64,000 bases of DNA, taken from contig VFIW01000012.1 of the NCBI GenBank assembly GCA_006386115.1, forward strand, positions 186,001 through 250,000, written 5' to 3'. Below the pieces are notes generated by a model that saw only the letters and a program-made list of their open reading frames with translations, was not told where the DNA came from and searched no databases. The stretch comes from Globisporangium splendens. Its lineage: Eukaryota; Oomycota; Peronosporomycetes; Pythiales; Pythiaceae. A program made the position numbers and the translations under genes. The first letter of the stretch is position 1. Every line of letters begins with the position of its first letter. Below, in pieces: positions 32,729 to 42,258 of the stretch.

Positions 32729-33121
32729 TGTAGCGGGAATGCCCGTTACACGGCGTACACGTGCGTTGAGGAAGCGCAGGTGAAAGGAAGGGCATAGCGG
32801 TAACGCTGTGTCCAAAAGAAGGAAGAGAGCTTTGCGCGATAACGTGCAAAGAGAGAAGTGAATTGAAATCTTAAGGTTTGAAATGCAAATCTGATGGGTT
32901 GTTCCTACGGTGTCTTCGATTGGTAGATAGTCGGGTGTCCAATCCGACTATCATCCAATGAGATTAAACTTTAATAGAAAGTTCTTATTGGCTAAAATGC
33001 AAGTGGCTACATCCAGTGTTGATGGGTTAACGGGTGGGTTTGTAGAGAGTGGTAGAACCCGTGTGGGTATGACCCACACTCTTTGTACCCAAGAACCCAT
33101 GTAATGGGAAGCCCCATTACA
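32729..33121 (-). repeat. E2 5' LTR
   Basis: 393 bp on the minus strand from TGTAATGGGGCTTCCC at 33121 to CCCGCTACA at 32729. Its terminus resembles that of the E1 LTR. It marks the right edge of the nest; host-type sequence follows. Confidence 0.75.
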
Positions 33122-34033
33122 AATCTTGCTCTTGTTTTCTTCCTGTACAAGAACTTCGAGAGTGCATACTATCATCTGCTCCCGCCACGCCAATGTCTAA
33201 ACTTAGACTTGCATTTCAAAATACCGATGCGAGTGGAATCAGAATCAGGATAGGTTGAGACAGCACCGCTCTTTCTGGTAACGGTTTATTCGTGGTTTAT
33301 TTACGGGATTGTCTACATAAAAGATCCATGATATCGGTGAATGCAGGGAGATCCGAACGGTACACATCCACTGAGGTGTGTCTTTCTTTAAACTGCATTT
33401 CGGTGCTTGCCTGCAGTTTAGTTTAAATTAGACCAGCATTTCGATGGATTGGTCTCAGCGAATCGGCCGTCAAAGTCTGAGGCTTTGACGCTTCCATCGG
33501 TGCTAGGTGTTATCGCGAACGAGCTTGCAGAATGTCCAGAATCAGTCTTGCATAGCATGGGGAGTCAAGCAAACGAGTCTACTGCATGGCTTCTGCCGTC
33601 AATATGGCAACGGTTCGCCTCGCATCAAGCCAGCAACCACCAAGAAATAAATGATCACAAGTGCGTTTCTATCAAGAAACCAATTGATTATACGAAAGTC
33701 CATCTTCGCATCATGTTGAGGTGTCATGCTTACGAATGGACAGCCGGCCATCTGGTGCAAACACACCTACCACATGGATTCGGTGAAGTAGCCTATGAGA
33801 CCTCTCTAACTGCATATCTAGCCTTCTCAACTCTAAAATCCAAACTTTGCACGCTTCCCTTGTCACTCATATGTCTATATTTCTAAACAATAAGTTTAGA
33901 AGGGTGAGTTGTCGGTTCTGTCTGAATGCTTGACGGGATGGGGTGCAGACAAGTCTGTAGAGGAGCGGCTGGCGATAAAGAGACACAGGAACTCGGATGA
34001 TCCTTGGCGTCACGATGCGCCCGACAGCGCAAG
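33122..34033. other. Intergenic, no gene seen
   Basis: About 0.9 kb between the retrotransposon nest and the next AA17 promoter. A 145-codon frame exists near 33449-33886 but has no recognisable motif. The bases AATCT after 33121 would be the E2 target duplication; its mate was not found. Confidence 0.5.
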
Positions 34034-34050
34034 GTTCATTCTGCAATTTG
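34034..34050 (+). promoter_or_regulatory. Oomycete Inr/FPR core promoter
   Basis: GTTCATTCTGCAATTTG, 28 bp upstream of the ATG at 34079; one base differs from the promoter of its duplicate at 6041. Confidence 0.7.
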
Positions 34051-34078
34051 CTTTGACCCGAACAGTCCAATCCCAACC

Positions 34079-34951
34079 ATGAAGACCTGCGCTGCCGCCC
34101 TCACCCTCGCTTCCGCCGCTGCGCTCTTGGCGCCTGCCTCCGTCGAAGCCCATGGCTACGTGTCCCAACCAAAGGGCACATACACTGGCGGCTCGAGCTA
34201 CACGAGCTACAGTGCCGAGATCACTGCCAGTTCCAACAAGGGCTTCAACGGATACATCTTCAACCGCTCGCCAGAACAAAACACGCAGCAATTCACGGCT
34301 GCGTGGCCAAAGACCGGCTACAAGTCACTCAAGGAGATGATGGACAAGGCTGTGCCAGGTTGCGGCTACTCGAACCCGAACGCAGCTCCAGTGGATGTGA
34401 GCAAGATGAGCGCGATGAAGTTCCAGAACAATGAGTACAAGGAGGGTTTCCTTGCGTCCCACCACGGTCCGTGCGAAGGCTGGATCGACAACACCCGCGT
34501 GTTCCACTATGACGACTGTGTGGCCAAGTTCCCAAGCTACCCTGCGACGATCCCGATGAGCTACAAGGCGTGCAAGGGCACGTGCCGTCTGACCTTCTAC
34601 TGGTTGGCGTTGCACTCGCCAAAGTGGCAGGCGTACAAGTCGTGCGTGGCGATCAAGAACAAAGCGTACAGCGAGGAGCGCAGCTCGGACCCTGAGGATC
34701 TTGAGGACTTTCCTCAGGTGACAGACGATGAAACTGACGGCGAAGGAGACAGCACGGAGGAGATTGGCGCTGATGCCGACTCGGAAGAAATTCTTCCCGA
34801 AGAGACCGGTGACGAAGCTGATGTCGACAAATCCACCTCAGATGATGTTGAGGAATCTACGTCAGAAGATACCGAGGAATCCACTCCGGAAGGAGCCGAT
34901 GATTTCCCTGAGTCCTACGACAATTCCACCGCTGCCGACAGCAGTGAATAA
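34079..34951 (+). CDS. AA17 lytic polysaccharide monooxygenase with acidic tail
   Basis: 290 residues, single exon, near-duplicate of the gene at 6085. The signal peptide ends VEA with His25 as mature N-terminus; SHHGPCEGW carries the second brace His. Small differences in the core include VSKMSAM and FPSYPATIP. The acidic tail has been reshuffled relative to its duplicate (blocks such as EESTSEDTEESTPEG), so tail repeats evolve faster than the catalytic core. The leader and start are conserved with the 6085 copy. The 24.9-kb nest lies between the two. Confidence 0.93.
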   Translation: MKTCAAALTLASAAALLAPASVEAHGYVSQPKGTYTGGSSYTSYSAEITASSNKGFNGYIFNRSPEQNTQQFTAAWPKTGYKSLKEMMDKAVPGCGYSNPNAAPVDVSKMSAMKFQNNEYKEGFLASHHGPCEGWIDNTRVFHYDDCVAKFPSYPATIPMSYKACKGTCRLTFYWLALHSPKWQAYKSCVAIKNKAYSEERSSDPEDLEDFPQVTDDETDGEGDSTEEIGADADSEEILPEETGDEADVDKSTSDDVEESTSEDTEESTPEGADDFPESYDNSTAADSSE

Positions 34952-35929
34952 GTGCTTCCTGGTACTCGGTATTAAGGTGCATGTGCGTTTTGTAAAACTC
35001 TACTGTCGAAGATAAACTCATCGGGAGTGTTTCTCGTTTGTAACATTGCTGAAGAGGAATCATAGCCTTTGTTGCTAAGATAAAACTCACCAAGCGCCAA
35101 ATTGTGCAAATCATGTCATGTCATTTATCTGCTTCTCTTGGCCGTAGATACGCGCATCCAGACGTTTTAGATATCCGTCACAACGAGGACGCATAATCAC
35201 CCGCTGTTTCTCTTGTTGAATATTTTGGAACTTTCTCGGGAGTGTGGGTGGAATCGTGCGCGAGTTTTCCTGAAAACCGTGATATTGTGCTGTCGCCATG
35301 GCCATCAAGATGCTTGTCTCGATGTATTTTCCCCACAGCCACCGTCTAATTTCATAGCATCTCATATGGCGCAGTAGTGCTCCTTTAGCATCCGTCGGAG
35401 ATATATTCACACTTGGATTCGTGAGCTGTTAAGATTATCTCAGTATGACCACAGCAAGTGCTCTGTCGCGCACGACACGCCGTTCTTTAAACGGAAAATG
35501 AAAACCTGGACAAGCCGACACGACAAACACATGTGTGCATGGATATCGCGCGCCGTTCGTTGCGTTTATAGAGTGCGCTTTCGTTCACCAGATGTGCCAA
35601 GGTCCATAGTAATAGTTGCCACGGTTTATGCAGCGGCTGTCTGATGTTCCTCAAAATTGGCTGTTGTGTCCACACACGCCGATTTCGTTGATGCGCTGAC
35701 TCGACACACTGGCTGTCGGCAACCGACGCCGAGTACCATGCATAGCCAGGACGAATGCCCTTTGGCTCACCAGATGGTGGTCAGGAACACCAAATATAAA
35801 CCTCTACATTAATGAAAACCTCTTCACGAATTATTAGATAAATCCCAATACACAAGGACTTGTTGAAACGAGTATAGAAAGACGTAGCAGTTACAAAGGG
35901 ACAACCATGGTCATCAACTCAGAGGGAGA
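34952..35929. other. Intergenic, no gene seen
   Basis: About 1 kb between two co-directional AA17 genes. Short frames only; nothing recognisable. The first inverted repeat begins at 35930. Confidence 0.55.
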
Positions 35930-36077
35930 AGGATGTCAGCGAGTGTGATGGAGATTTGCCCCCGAGGTGCCGCTGCGTTGCGGCGACGACGCTGAGCAGC
36001 AGATGCAATGGAGAGCTACGTTCCCACGCTCCAGAACTCTTATTGTGCATTTCACTTTCGCCAGTCCACTCGCCACC

Positions 36078-36722
36078 ATGAAGACCGCTGCCGCCACCCT
36101 CGTCCTCGTCACTGCCGCCGCGCTGATCCCAGAATCCACCGAAGCGCATGGCTACGTCTCGCAGCCAAAGGCGCAATACACCGGTGGCTCGAGCTACACG
36201 AGCTACAGTGCCGAGATCACTGCCAGTTCCAACAAGGGCTTCAACGGATACATCTTCAACCGCTCGCCAGAACAAAACACGCAGCAATTCACGGCTGCGT
36301 GGCCAAAGACCGGCTACAAGTCGCTCAGACAGATGATGGACAAGGCTGTCCCTGGCTGTGGCTACTCGCGTACTGATATCGCGCCAGTCGATGTTAGCCG
36401 CATGAGCTCCATGAAGTTCCAGAACAATGAGTACAAGGAGGGTTTCCTTGCGTCCCACCACGGTCCGTGCGAAGGCTGGATCGACAACACCCGCGTGTTC
36501 CACTATGACGACTGTGTGGCCAAGTTCCCGGGCTACCCTGCCACTATTCGTATGAGCTTCAAGGCGTGCAAGGGCACGTGCCGTCTGACCTTCTACTGGT
36601 TAGCGTTGCACTCGCCAAAGTGGCAGGCGTACAAGTCGTGCGTGCCAATCAAGTACAACGCGTACAGCGCTGAAGACGACGACGTCCCAAAGAGCTACAA
36701 CTTCAACAGTACGACCGACTAA
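36078..36722 (+). CDS. AA17 lytic polysaccharide monooxygenase, tail-less
   Basis: 214 residues, single exon. The 23-residue signal peptide ends TEA with His24 (HGYVSQPKAQY). Core as in the 6085 gene, with GCGYSRTDIAPVDV as the most divergent stretch; SHHGPCEGW holds the second brace His. After YKSCVPIK only about 22 residues remain (SAEDDDVPKSYNFNS), so this form lacks the long Thr/Pro or acidic tail and is close to a minimal catalytic domain. An identical protein is encoded on the other arm at 41305-41949. Convergent with the family-A gene at 37155. Confidence 0.93.
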   Translation: MKTAAATLVLVTAAALIPESTEAHGYVSQPKAQYTGGSSYTSYSAEITASSNKGFNGYIFNRSPEQNTQQFTAAWPKTGYKSLRQMMDKAVPGCGYSRTDIAPVDVSRMSSMKFQNNEYKEGFLASHHGPCEGWIDNTRVFHYDDCVAKFPGYPATIRMSFKACKGTCRLTFYWLALHSPKWQAYKSCVPIKYNAYSAEDDDVPKSYNFNSTTD

Positions 36723-37154
36723 ATGTGCGTCATAGTTTTCTCCGCTGGTTAATCCCCCCAAGACCTTGAGGTTCTTCTTGATCTACGCTTTCAATCCAAT
36801 AGTGTTTTGGGACTGATTCATGTACTTCGTTGATCAAGTGATGTGACTCCGACAACACTCGCCTTGCACTAATAAAAACGCAGCCTCCATCTGAATACAC
36901 TCGTATTTATCATACATCGTCAAAACACCATGCTTGCACTAAACAACTCAGAGCTGCAGCACAAGCCGGTAGGAATGCAGTAGACTCAAGTTTCCCCACT
37001 GCGTTTTCAAACTTCAACTCAACAAAACAGTTTACTACGACACTAGACGTACAACACTCCCCCATCCATATCATTCGACAGCCGACGACAAACGGCACAA
37101 ATTATACAAACGCATACACCACGCATTCCTCACAGCCGTCCGCACTGCATGAAA
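36723..37154. other. Intergenic between convergent genes
   Basis: 432 bp between the 3' ends of an AA17 gene and a family-A gene; contains AATAAAAAC near 36870. Mirrored at 40873-41304. No gene seen. Confidence 0.6.
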
Positions 37155-38270
37155 TTAGTACGACTGCACGGCGCTGTCACCAGCAGCGATAGGAGCCTTC
37201 ATGGCTGGAGCAGTCGTGGGGACTTCTGTCACTGGAGCCGAAGTAGGCGCTTCAGTGACTGGGTCAGGCGTCGGAGCATCAGTGACTGGGTCAGGCGTCG
37301 GAGCCTCCGTGACTGGAGCCGAGGAAGGTGCCTCGGTGACTGGAACATCAGTTGTAGGGATTGGCGTCTCAGTGGACGGCGCAGGAGTCGCAACCTCAGT
37401 CACTGGCGCCTTGGTCTGGGCCGCTGGGGGCGCCGTCGTCACTGGAGCACTGATCTCGGGAGTGCTAGTGGCAGGGGGCGAAGAAGGAGGAGTTGTGATT
37501 GCTGGAGCCGTGGTGGTAGGAGCAGACGTGGTAGGAGCAGGGGTGCTGGTGGTTCCGCCGCTCGATGGAGCCACGCTGGTAGGACATGGAGTCTTGGTAG
37601 TCGGAGTCGACGACCCCGAGGAACCCCAACCGGGGAAACCACCGAACCAGCCTCCTGCAGTGCTGGGCGTTGCGGCCTTTGATGGACACGGCGTCGAGGC
37701 GGTGGTCTTCGGTGCCGCGGTCGACGGACATGGCGTCTTTGCGGAGTTACTCGAAGTCGAGGTACCAGACGATCCCCAGCCTCCAGACCACCAGTTGTTG
37801 CTCGGCAGCGTGGAGGTCGCTTTCGGAGCAGCTGTAGTCGGACAAGGAGTGGACGCTTTAGCACCCCAGTTGCCCCAACTTCCCCACGCGCTCGGCGAGG
37901 TAGTTGTCGCTTTCGTTGGCGCGGACGTGGATGGACACGGAGTCTTCCCAGCGGATACGGTGCCGGCACCCCAGCCACCCCAGCCACTCCACATACTTGG
38001 AGAACTCGTAGCCTTCGGAGCAGAAGTTGGCGGACATGGGGTCTTCGAGGAAGTAGTAGTAGTAGACGCACCCGTGTTGGCGAGACCCCAGCCCCCGAAC
38101 GTGGTGGCACCGGTCGACGCGCCAGGTGGGCACGGTGTCGCGGACGAGCCTCGAAGAGCGGTTGACGTGGAGGTGGCGACCTGGCTCGGGCCTGTACTAA
38201 CGAACGTAGCCGTGGCCACGGACGAGAGACCGAGCGCGAGAATAGCAGCGTGACGGAACAAGAGCTTCAT
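37155..38270 (-). CDS. Secreted Thr/Pro-rich TPCP-repeat protein, family A (copy A1)
   Basis: 371 residues. The ATG at 38270 opens a signal peptide (MKLLFRHAAILALGLSSVATA). The mature protein has ALRGSSATPCPPG, then seven TPCP motifs, most in the form TPCPxTxAPK, alternating with Gly/Trp blocks such as GGWGSSG and GSWGNWG. The C-terminal third is Pro/Thr/Ala with VTEAPTPDP-type repeats and ends AVQSY. Seven cysteines all lie in TPCP motifs. This composition suggests an O-glycosylated, extracellular or wall-associated mucin-like protein; function unknown. The protein is identical to copies A2, A3 and A4. It is divergent from A2 across a 1486-bp spacer. Confidence 0.9.
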   Translation of the reverse strand: MKLLFRHAAILALGLSSVATATFVSTGPSQVATSTSTALRGSSATPCPPGASTGATTFGGWGLANTGASTTTTSSKTPCPPTSAPKATSSPSMWSGWGGWGAGTVSAGKTPCPSTSAPTKATTTSPSAWGSWGNWGAKASTPCPTTAAPKATSTLPSNNWWSGGWGSSGTSTSSNSAKTPCPSTAAPKTTASTPCPSKAATPSTAGGWFGGFPGWGSSGSSTPTTKTPCPTSVAPSSGGTTSTPAPTTSAPTTTAPAITTPPSSPPATSTPEISAPVTTAPPAAQTKAPVTEVATPAPSTETPIPTTDVPVTEAPSSAPVTEAPTPDPVTDAPTPDPVTEAPTSAPVTEVPTTAPAMKAPIAAGDSAVQSY

Positions 38271-38376
38271 GATGCTTGGTGAGGTTGATGGGAGAAGTTG
38301 AGCAGAAGCCGAGAAGAAGCAAGCAAGCAAGTGGTCGCCGTCGTCGCGTGTTACTGTGACGTTACCAGTTGGAGGT

Positions 38377-38392
38377 GAATTGCGGAATGAGC
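38377..38392 (-). promoter_or_regulatory. Inr/FPR core promoter of A1
   Basis: GCTCATTCCGCAATTC on the minus strand, about 107 bp upstream of the A1 ATG; matches the oomycete core promoter. Confidence 0.75.
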
Positions 38393-39634
38393 TCGGGTGA
38401 GAAGACCGATTCGGCGCACTGGAGGATGGAACGTCCTTCTTTATCACACAGAAATGTCAGTCGACTCGCTCGCCTCAGGCGCTCAGTAGCATCGAAACGT
38501 TTTCGCTGCAATGGATACGGCTATATAGTGAGAGAAAGTTGTTTATGCCACGTCGCTGGGTGTACCTTTACAGCTCCAAACGCATCCAATCCACCAGATG
38601 GAAACGTCCACATTGTTCGTTCGTATGTAGCTCATCACCTTGTTAAGTTCGGATCCATTTTCGGTGGCTGTTCGTTCTTTTGGGATCTTTTCCACCCAGA
38701 AGCCTTTACGAAACACCTGATATCGAGAGACACAACTGTCTTTGTTTTATATTTGTGACGCGCCAGCGGTGAGACGATCAAGCCGTTTCTGAACGTGTGG
38801 CTACAACAGTGTTTCGTGATTGTTGATTTCACGTTTCTCACCAGCCACCGCTTTCAATCTTCCTCGATTGCGACTCACGATGGAATGCTGACTGTTTCTT
38901 GAACCTCCATGTTGGTCTCAGCTTTGTTTGAATCAATGACCTGAGACCGCACGAAGTACGTGTTACTCACCCGCCATCTGGGTTGCGTGGCGATGTATCC
39001 ATCTGCAATCCTGCGGCTGTGGCTTTCTGTCAGAACGAGCCGGCGGATTCCGATCGCCCGTGTAAAGACGATTCGGGCGGCAAGAGATCAGAAATGAGCC
39101 AACGGCGATCGCACGACAATGCTACCGAGGGTGGTTCGTAAGGAAGGATTGCCGTCGCAACATCGCCAAGGGCGGTTTACGAGGAGAAAACGTCGCACCT
39201 TACTTGCTTCAGCAGCGTAAATGACTTTCCAGTACAGCAAGGATCTCAGCCACGAGTGCGTCGATTTAGGAAGCGACCACGCCGTTGAAGGTTGTGTCTC
39301 TCGATATCAGGTGTTTCGTAAAGGCTTCTGGGTGGAAAAGATCCCAAAAGAACGAACAGCCACCGAAAATGGATCCGAACTTAACAAGGTGATGAGCTAC
39401 ATACGAACGAACAATGTGGACGTTTCCATCTGGTGGATTGGATGCGTTTGGAGCTGTAAAGGTACACCCAGCGACGTGGCATAAACAACTTTCTCTCACT
39501 ATATAGCCGTATCCATTGCCGCGAAAACGTTTCGATGCTACTGAGCGCCTGAGGCGAGCGAGTCGACTGACATTTCTGTGTGATAAAGAAGGACGTTCCA
39601 TCCTCCAGTGCGCCGAATCGGTCTTCTCACCCGA

Positions 39635-39650
39635 GCTCATTCCGCAATTC
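39635..39650 (+). promoter_or_regulatory. Inr/FPR core promoter of A2
   Basis: GCTCATTCCGCAATTC, 107 bp upstream of the A2 ATG. Confidence 0.75.
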
Positions 39651-39756
39651 ACCTCCAACTGGTAACGTCACAGTAACACGCGACGACGGCGACCACTTGC
39701 TTGCTTGCTTCTTCTCGGCTTCTGCTCAACTTCTCCCATCAACCTCACCAAGCATC

Positions 39757-40872
39757 ATGAAGCTCTTGTTCCGTCACGCTGCTATTCTCGCGCTCGGTCT
39801 CTCGTCCGTGGCCACGGCTACGTTCGTTAGTACAGGCCCGAGCCAGGTCGCCACCTCCACGTCAACCGCTCTTCGAGGCTCGTCCGCGACACCGTGCCCA
39901 CCTGGCGCGTCGACCGGTGCCACCACGTTCGGGGGCTGGGGTCTCGCCAACACGGGTGCGTCTACTACTACTACTTCCTCGAAGACCCCATGTCCGCCAA
40001 CTTCTGCTCCGAAGGCTACGAGTTCTCCAAGTATGTGGAGTGGCTGGGGTGGCTGGGGTGCCGGCACCGTATCCGCTGGGAAGACTCCGTGTCCATCCAC
40101 GTCCGCGCCAACGAAAGCGACAACTACCTCGCCGAGCGCGTGGGGAAGTTGGGGCAACTGGGGTGCTAAAGCGTCCACTCCTTGTCCGACTACAGCTGCT
40201 CCGAAAGCGACCTCCACGCTGCCGAGCAACAACTGGTGGTCTGGAGGCTGGGGATCGTCTGGTACCTCGACTTCGAGTAACTCCGCAAAGACGCCATGTC
40301 CGTCGACCGCGGCACCGAAGACCACCGCCTCGACGCCGTGTCCATCAAAGGCCGCAACGCCCAGCACTGCCGGAGGCTGGTTCGGTGGTTTCCCCGGTTG
40401 GGGTTCCTCGGGGTCGTCGACTCCGACTACCAAGACTCCATGTCCTACCAGCGTGGCTCCATCGAGCGGCGGAACCACCAGCACCCCTGCTCCTACCACG
40501 TCTGCTCCTACCACCACGGCTCCAGCAATCACAACTCCTCCTTCTTCGCCCCCTGCCACTAGCACTCCCGAGATCAGTGCTCCAGTGACGACGGCGCCCC
40601 CAGCGGCCCAGACCAAGGCGCCAGTGACTGAGGTTGCGACTCCTGCGCCGTCCACTGAGACGCCAATCCCTACAACTGATGTTCCAGTCACCGAGGCACC
40701 TTCCTCGGCTCCAGTCACGGAGGCTCCGACGCCTGACCCAGTCACTGATGCTCCGACGCCTGACCCAGTCACTGAAGCGCCTACTTCGGCTCCAGTGACA
40801 GAAGTCCCCACGACTGCTCCAGCCATGAAGGCTCCTATCGCTGCTGGTGACAGCGCCGTGCAGTCGTACTAA
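39757..40872 (+). CDS. Secreted TPCP-repeat protein, family A (copy A2)
   Basis: 371 residues, identical in protein sequence to A1. The one coding difference seen is synonymous, in the stretch encoding STAGGWFGG (GCC here, GCA in A1). Signal peptide, seven TPCP motifs, Gly/Trp blocks and C-terminal AVQSY as in A1. Divergent partner of A1 and convergent with the AA17 gene at 41305. Confidence 0.9.
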   Translation: MKLLFRHAAILALGLSSVATATFVSTGPSQVATSTSTALRGSSATPCPPGASTGATTFGGWGLANTGASTTTTSSKTPCPPTSAPKATSSPSMWSGWGGWGAGTVSAGKTPCPSTSAPTKATTTSPSAWGSWGNWGAKASTPCPTTAAPKATSTLPSNNWWSGGWGSSGTSTSSNSAKTPCPSTAAPKTTASTPCPSKAATPSTAGGWFGGFPGWGSSGSSTPTTKTPCPTSVAPSSGGTTSTPAPTTSAPTTTAPAITTPPSSPPATSTPEISAPVTTAPPAAQTKAPVTEVATPAPSTETPIPTTDVPVTEAPSSAPVTEAPTPDPVTDAPTPDPVTEAPTSAPVTEVPTTAPAMKAPIAAGDSAVQSY

Positions 40873-41304
40873 TTTCATGCAGTGCGGACGGCTGTGAGGA
40901 ATGCGTGGTGTATGCGTTTGTATAATTTGTGCCGTTTGTCGTCGGCTGTCGAATGATATGGATGGGGGAGTGTTGTACGTCTAGTGTCGTAGTAAACTGT
41001 TTTGTTGAGTTGAAGTTTGAAAACGCAGTGGGGAAACTTGAGTCTACTGCATTCCTACCGGCTTGTGCTGCAGCTCTGAGTTGTTTAGTGCAAGCATGGT
41101 GTTTTGACGATGTATGATAAATACGAGTGTATTCAGATGGAGGCTGCGTTTTTATTAGTGCAAGGCGAGTGTTGTCGGAGTCACATCACTTGATCAACGA
41201 AGTACATGAATCAGTCCCAAAACACTATTGGATTGAAAGCGTAGATCAAGAAGAACCTCAAGGTCTTGGGGGGATTAACCAGCGGAGAAAACTATGACGC
41301 ACAT
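40873..41304. other. Intergenic between convergent genes
   Basis: 432 bp, mirror of 36723-37154. No gene seen. Confidence 0.6.
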
Positions 41305-41949
41305 TTAGTCGGTCGTACTGTTGAAGTTGTAGCTCTTTGGGACGTCGTCGTCTTCAGCGCTGTACGCGTTGTACTTGATTGGCACGCACGACTTGTACGC
41401 CTGCCACTTTGGCGAGTGCAACGCTAACCAGTAGAAGGTCAGACGGCACGTGCCCTTGCACGCCTTGAAGCTCATACGAATAGTGGCAGGGTAGCCCGGG
41501 AACTTGGCCACACAGTCGTCATAGTGGAACACGCGGGTGTTGTCGATCCAGCCTTCGCACGGACCGTGGTGGGACGCAAGGAAACCCTCCTTGTACTCAT
41601 TGTTCTGGAACTTCATGGAGCTCATGCGGCTAACATCGACTGGCGCGATATCAGTACGCGAGTAGCCACAGCCAGGGACAGCCTTGTCCATCATCTGTCT
41701 GAGCGACTTGTAGCCGGTCTTTGGCCACGCAGCCGTGAATTGCTGCGTGTTTTGTTCTGGCGAGCGGTTGAAGATGTATCCGTTGAAGCCCTTGTTGGAA
41801 CTGGCAGTGATCTCGGCACTGTAGCTCGTGTAGCTCGAGCCACCGGTGTATTGCGCCTTTGGCTGCGAGACGTAGCCATGCGCTTCGGTGGATTCTGGGA
41901 TCAGCGCGGCGGCAGTGACGAGGACGAGGGTGGCGGCAGCGGTCTTCAT
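41305..41949 (-). CDS. AA17 lytic polysaccharide monooxygenase, tail-less (palindrome copy)
   Basis: 214 residues, same protein as 36078-36722. His24 after the signal peptide, SHHGPCEGW, CKGTCRLTFYWLALHS and the short tail are all kept. It is divergent from family-B copy B1 across only 309 bp, whereas the left-arm copy faces a different neighbour, so the two copies sit behind different upstream sequence beyond 42097. Confidence 0.93.
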   Translation of the reverse strand: MKTAAATLVLVTAAALIPESTEAHGYVSQPKAQYTGGSSYTSYSAEITASSNKGFNGYIFNRSPEQNTQQFTAAWPKTGYKSLRQMMDKAVPGCGYSRTDIAPVDVSRMSSMKFQNNEYKEGFLASHHGPCEGWIDNTRVFHYDDCVAKFPGYPATIRMSFKACKGTCRLTFYWLALHSPKWQAYKSCVPIKYNAYSAEDDDVPKSYNFNSTTD

Positions 41950-42258
41950 GGTGGCGAGTGGACTGGCGAAAGTGAAATGCACAATAAGAGTTCTGGAGCG
42001 TGGGAACGTAGCTCTCCATTGCATCTGCTGCTCAGCGTCGTCGCCGCAACGCAGCGGCACCTCGGGGGCAAATCTCCATCACACTCGCTGACATCCTACT
42101 CCCCCTGACTAACGCAGAGCGATGCCAACCTGCGGGCTCAATCGCCTCGACCTGCTTCATCATCTCCGGGTTCCTCATTCCCCAATTTGACTCGTCAAGT
42201 CAACTAGTCCACTACCCACACTTCCAGAGCCAAGTACACCCCCACCTACACTCGCACC
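41950..42258. other. Divergent intergenic region, AA17 and B1
   Basis: 309 bp joining the end of palindrome 1 (42097) to the start of palindrome 2 (42141). Contains the B1 core promoter; GTGCATTTCACTTTC at the AA17 side may be a weak initiator. Confidence 0.6.
42173..42189 (+). promoter_or_regulatory. Inr/FPR core promoter of B1
   Basis: CCTCATTCCCCAATTTG, 69 bp upstream of the B1 ATG; matches TCATTYY and the CAATTT part of the oomycete core promoter. Confidence 0.7.

Larger units (their letters stand above)
8238..33121. mobile_element. Composite nest of Ty3/Gypsy retrotransposons
   Basis: The nest begins with an E1-type LTR at 8238 and ends with an E2-type LTR at 33121. Order: E1 (+), LTR L1 (+), E3 internal (+), LTR L2 (+), E2 gag-RT fragment (+), LTR L3 (-), E3 internal (-), LTR L4 (-), E1 (-), E1-type linker (+), LTR L5 (+), E3 partial (+), LTR L6 (-, truncated), E2 gag start (-), E2 LTR (-). 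Every pol frame carries frameshifts or stops, so no copy looks autonomous. The flanks of the E3 LTRs do not pair as simple target duplications, pointing to recombination after insertion. Confidence 0.9.
35930..38736 (+). repeat. Palindrome 1, left arm
   Basis: 2807 bp containing an AA17 gene (+) and a family-A gene (-). Its reverse complement is 39291-42097, also 2807 bp. Only isolated base differences were noticed (for example a synonymous change in the A gene and one in its promoter region). Confidence 0.93.
38271..39756. other. Spacer between divergent A1 and A2
   Basis: 1486 bp holding both promoters. The outer ~470 bp on each side are inverted copies of each other; only 38737-39290 (554 bp) is unique. 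TATATAG occurs on both sides (near 38522 and 39503). The same spacer, in the same orientation, separates A3 and A4, with one extra insertion. No gene recognised in it. Confidence 0.75.
39291..42097 (-). repeat. Palindrome 1, right arm
   Basis: Reverse complement of 35930-38736 with equal length. Outer end at ACATCCT (42097), inner end at GTTGTGTCTC (39291). Confidence 0.93.

Noticed and set aside
33449..33886. 145-codon frame right of the nest as a gene
   Set aside because: No ATG-associated promoter, domain, signal peptide or compositional sign of coding.
37201..38253. 350-codon frame opposite family-A genes (GVSVTG-type repeats), also at 39774, 44477 and 47569
   Set aside because: It is the mirror of a GC-rich, Pro/Thr/Ala-biased gene; it lacks a signal peptide and promoter, and its repeats are simply the complement of the TPCP/VTEAP repeats.
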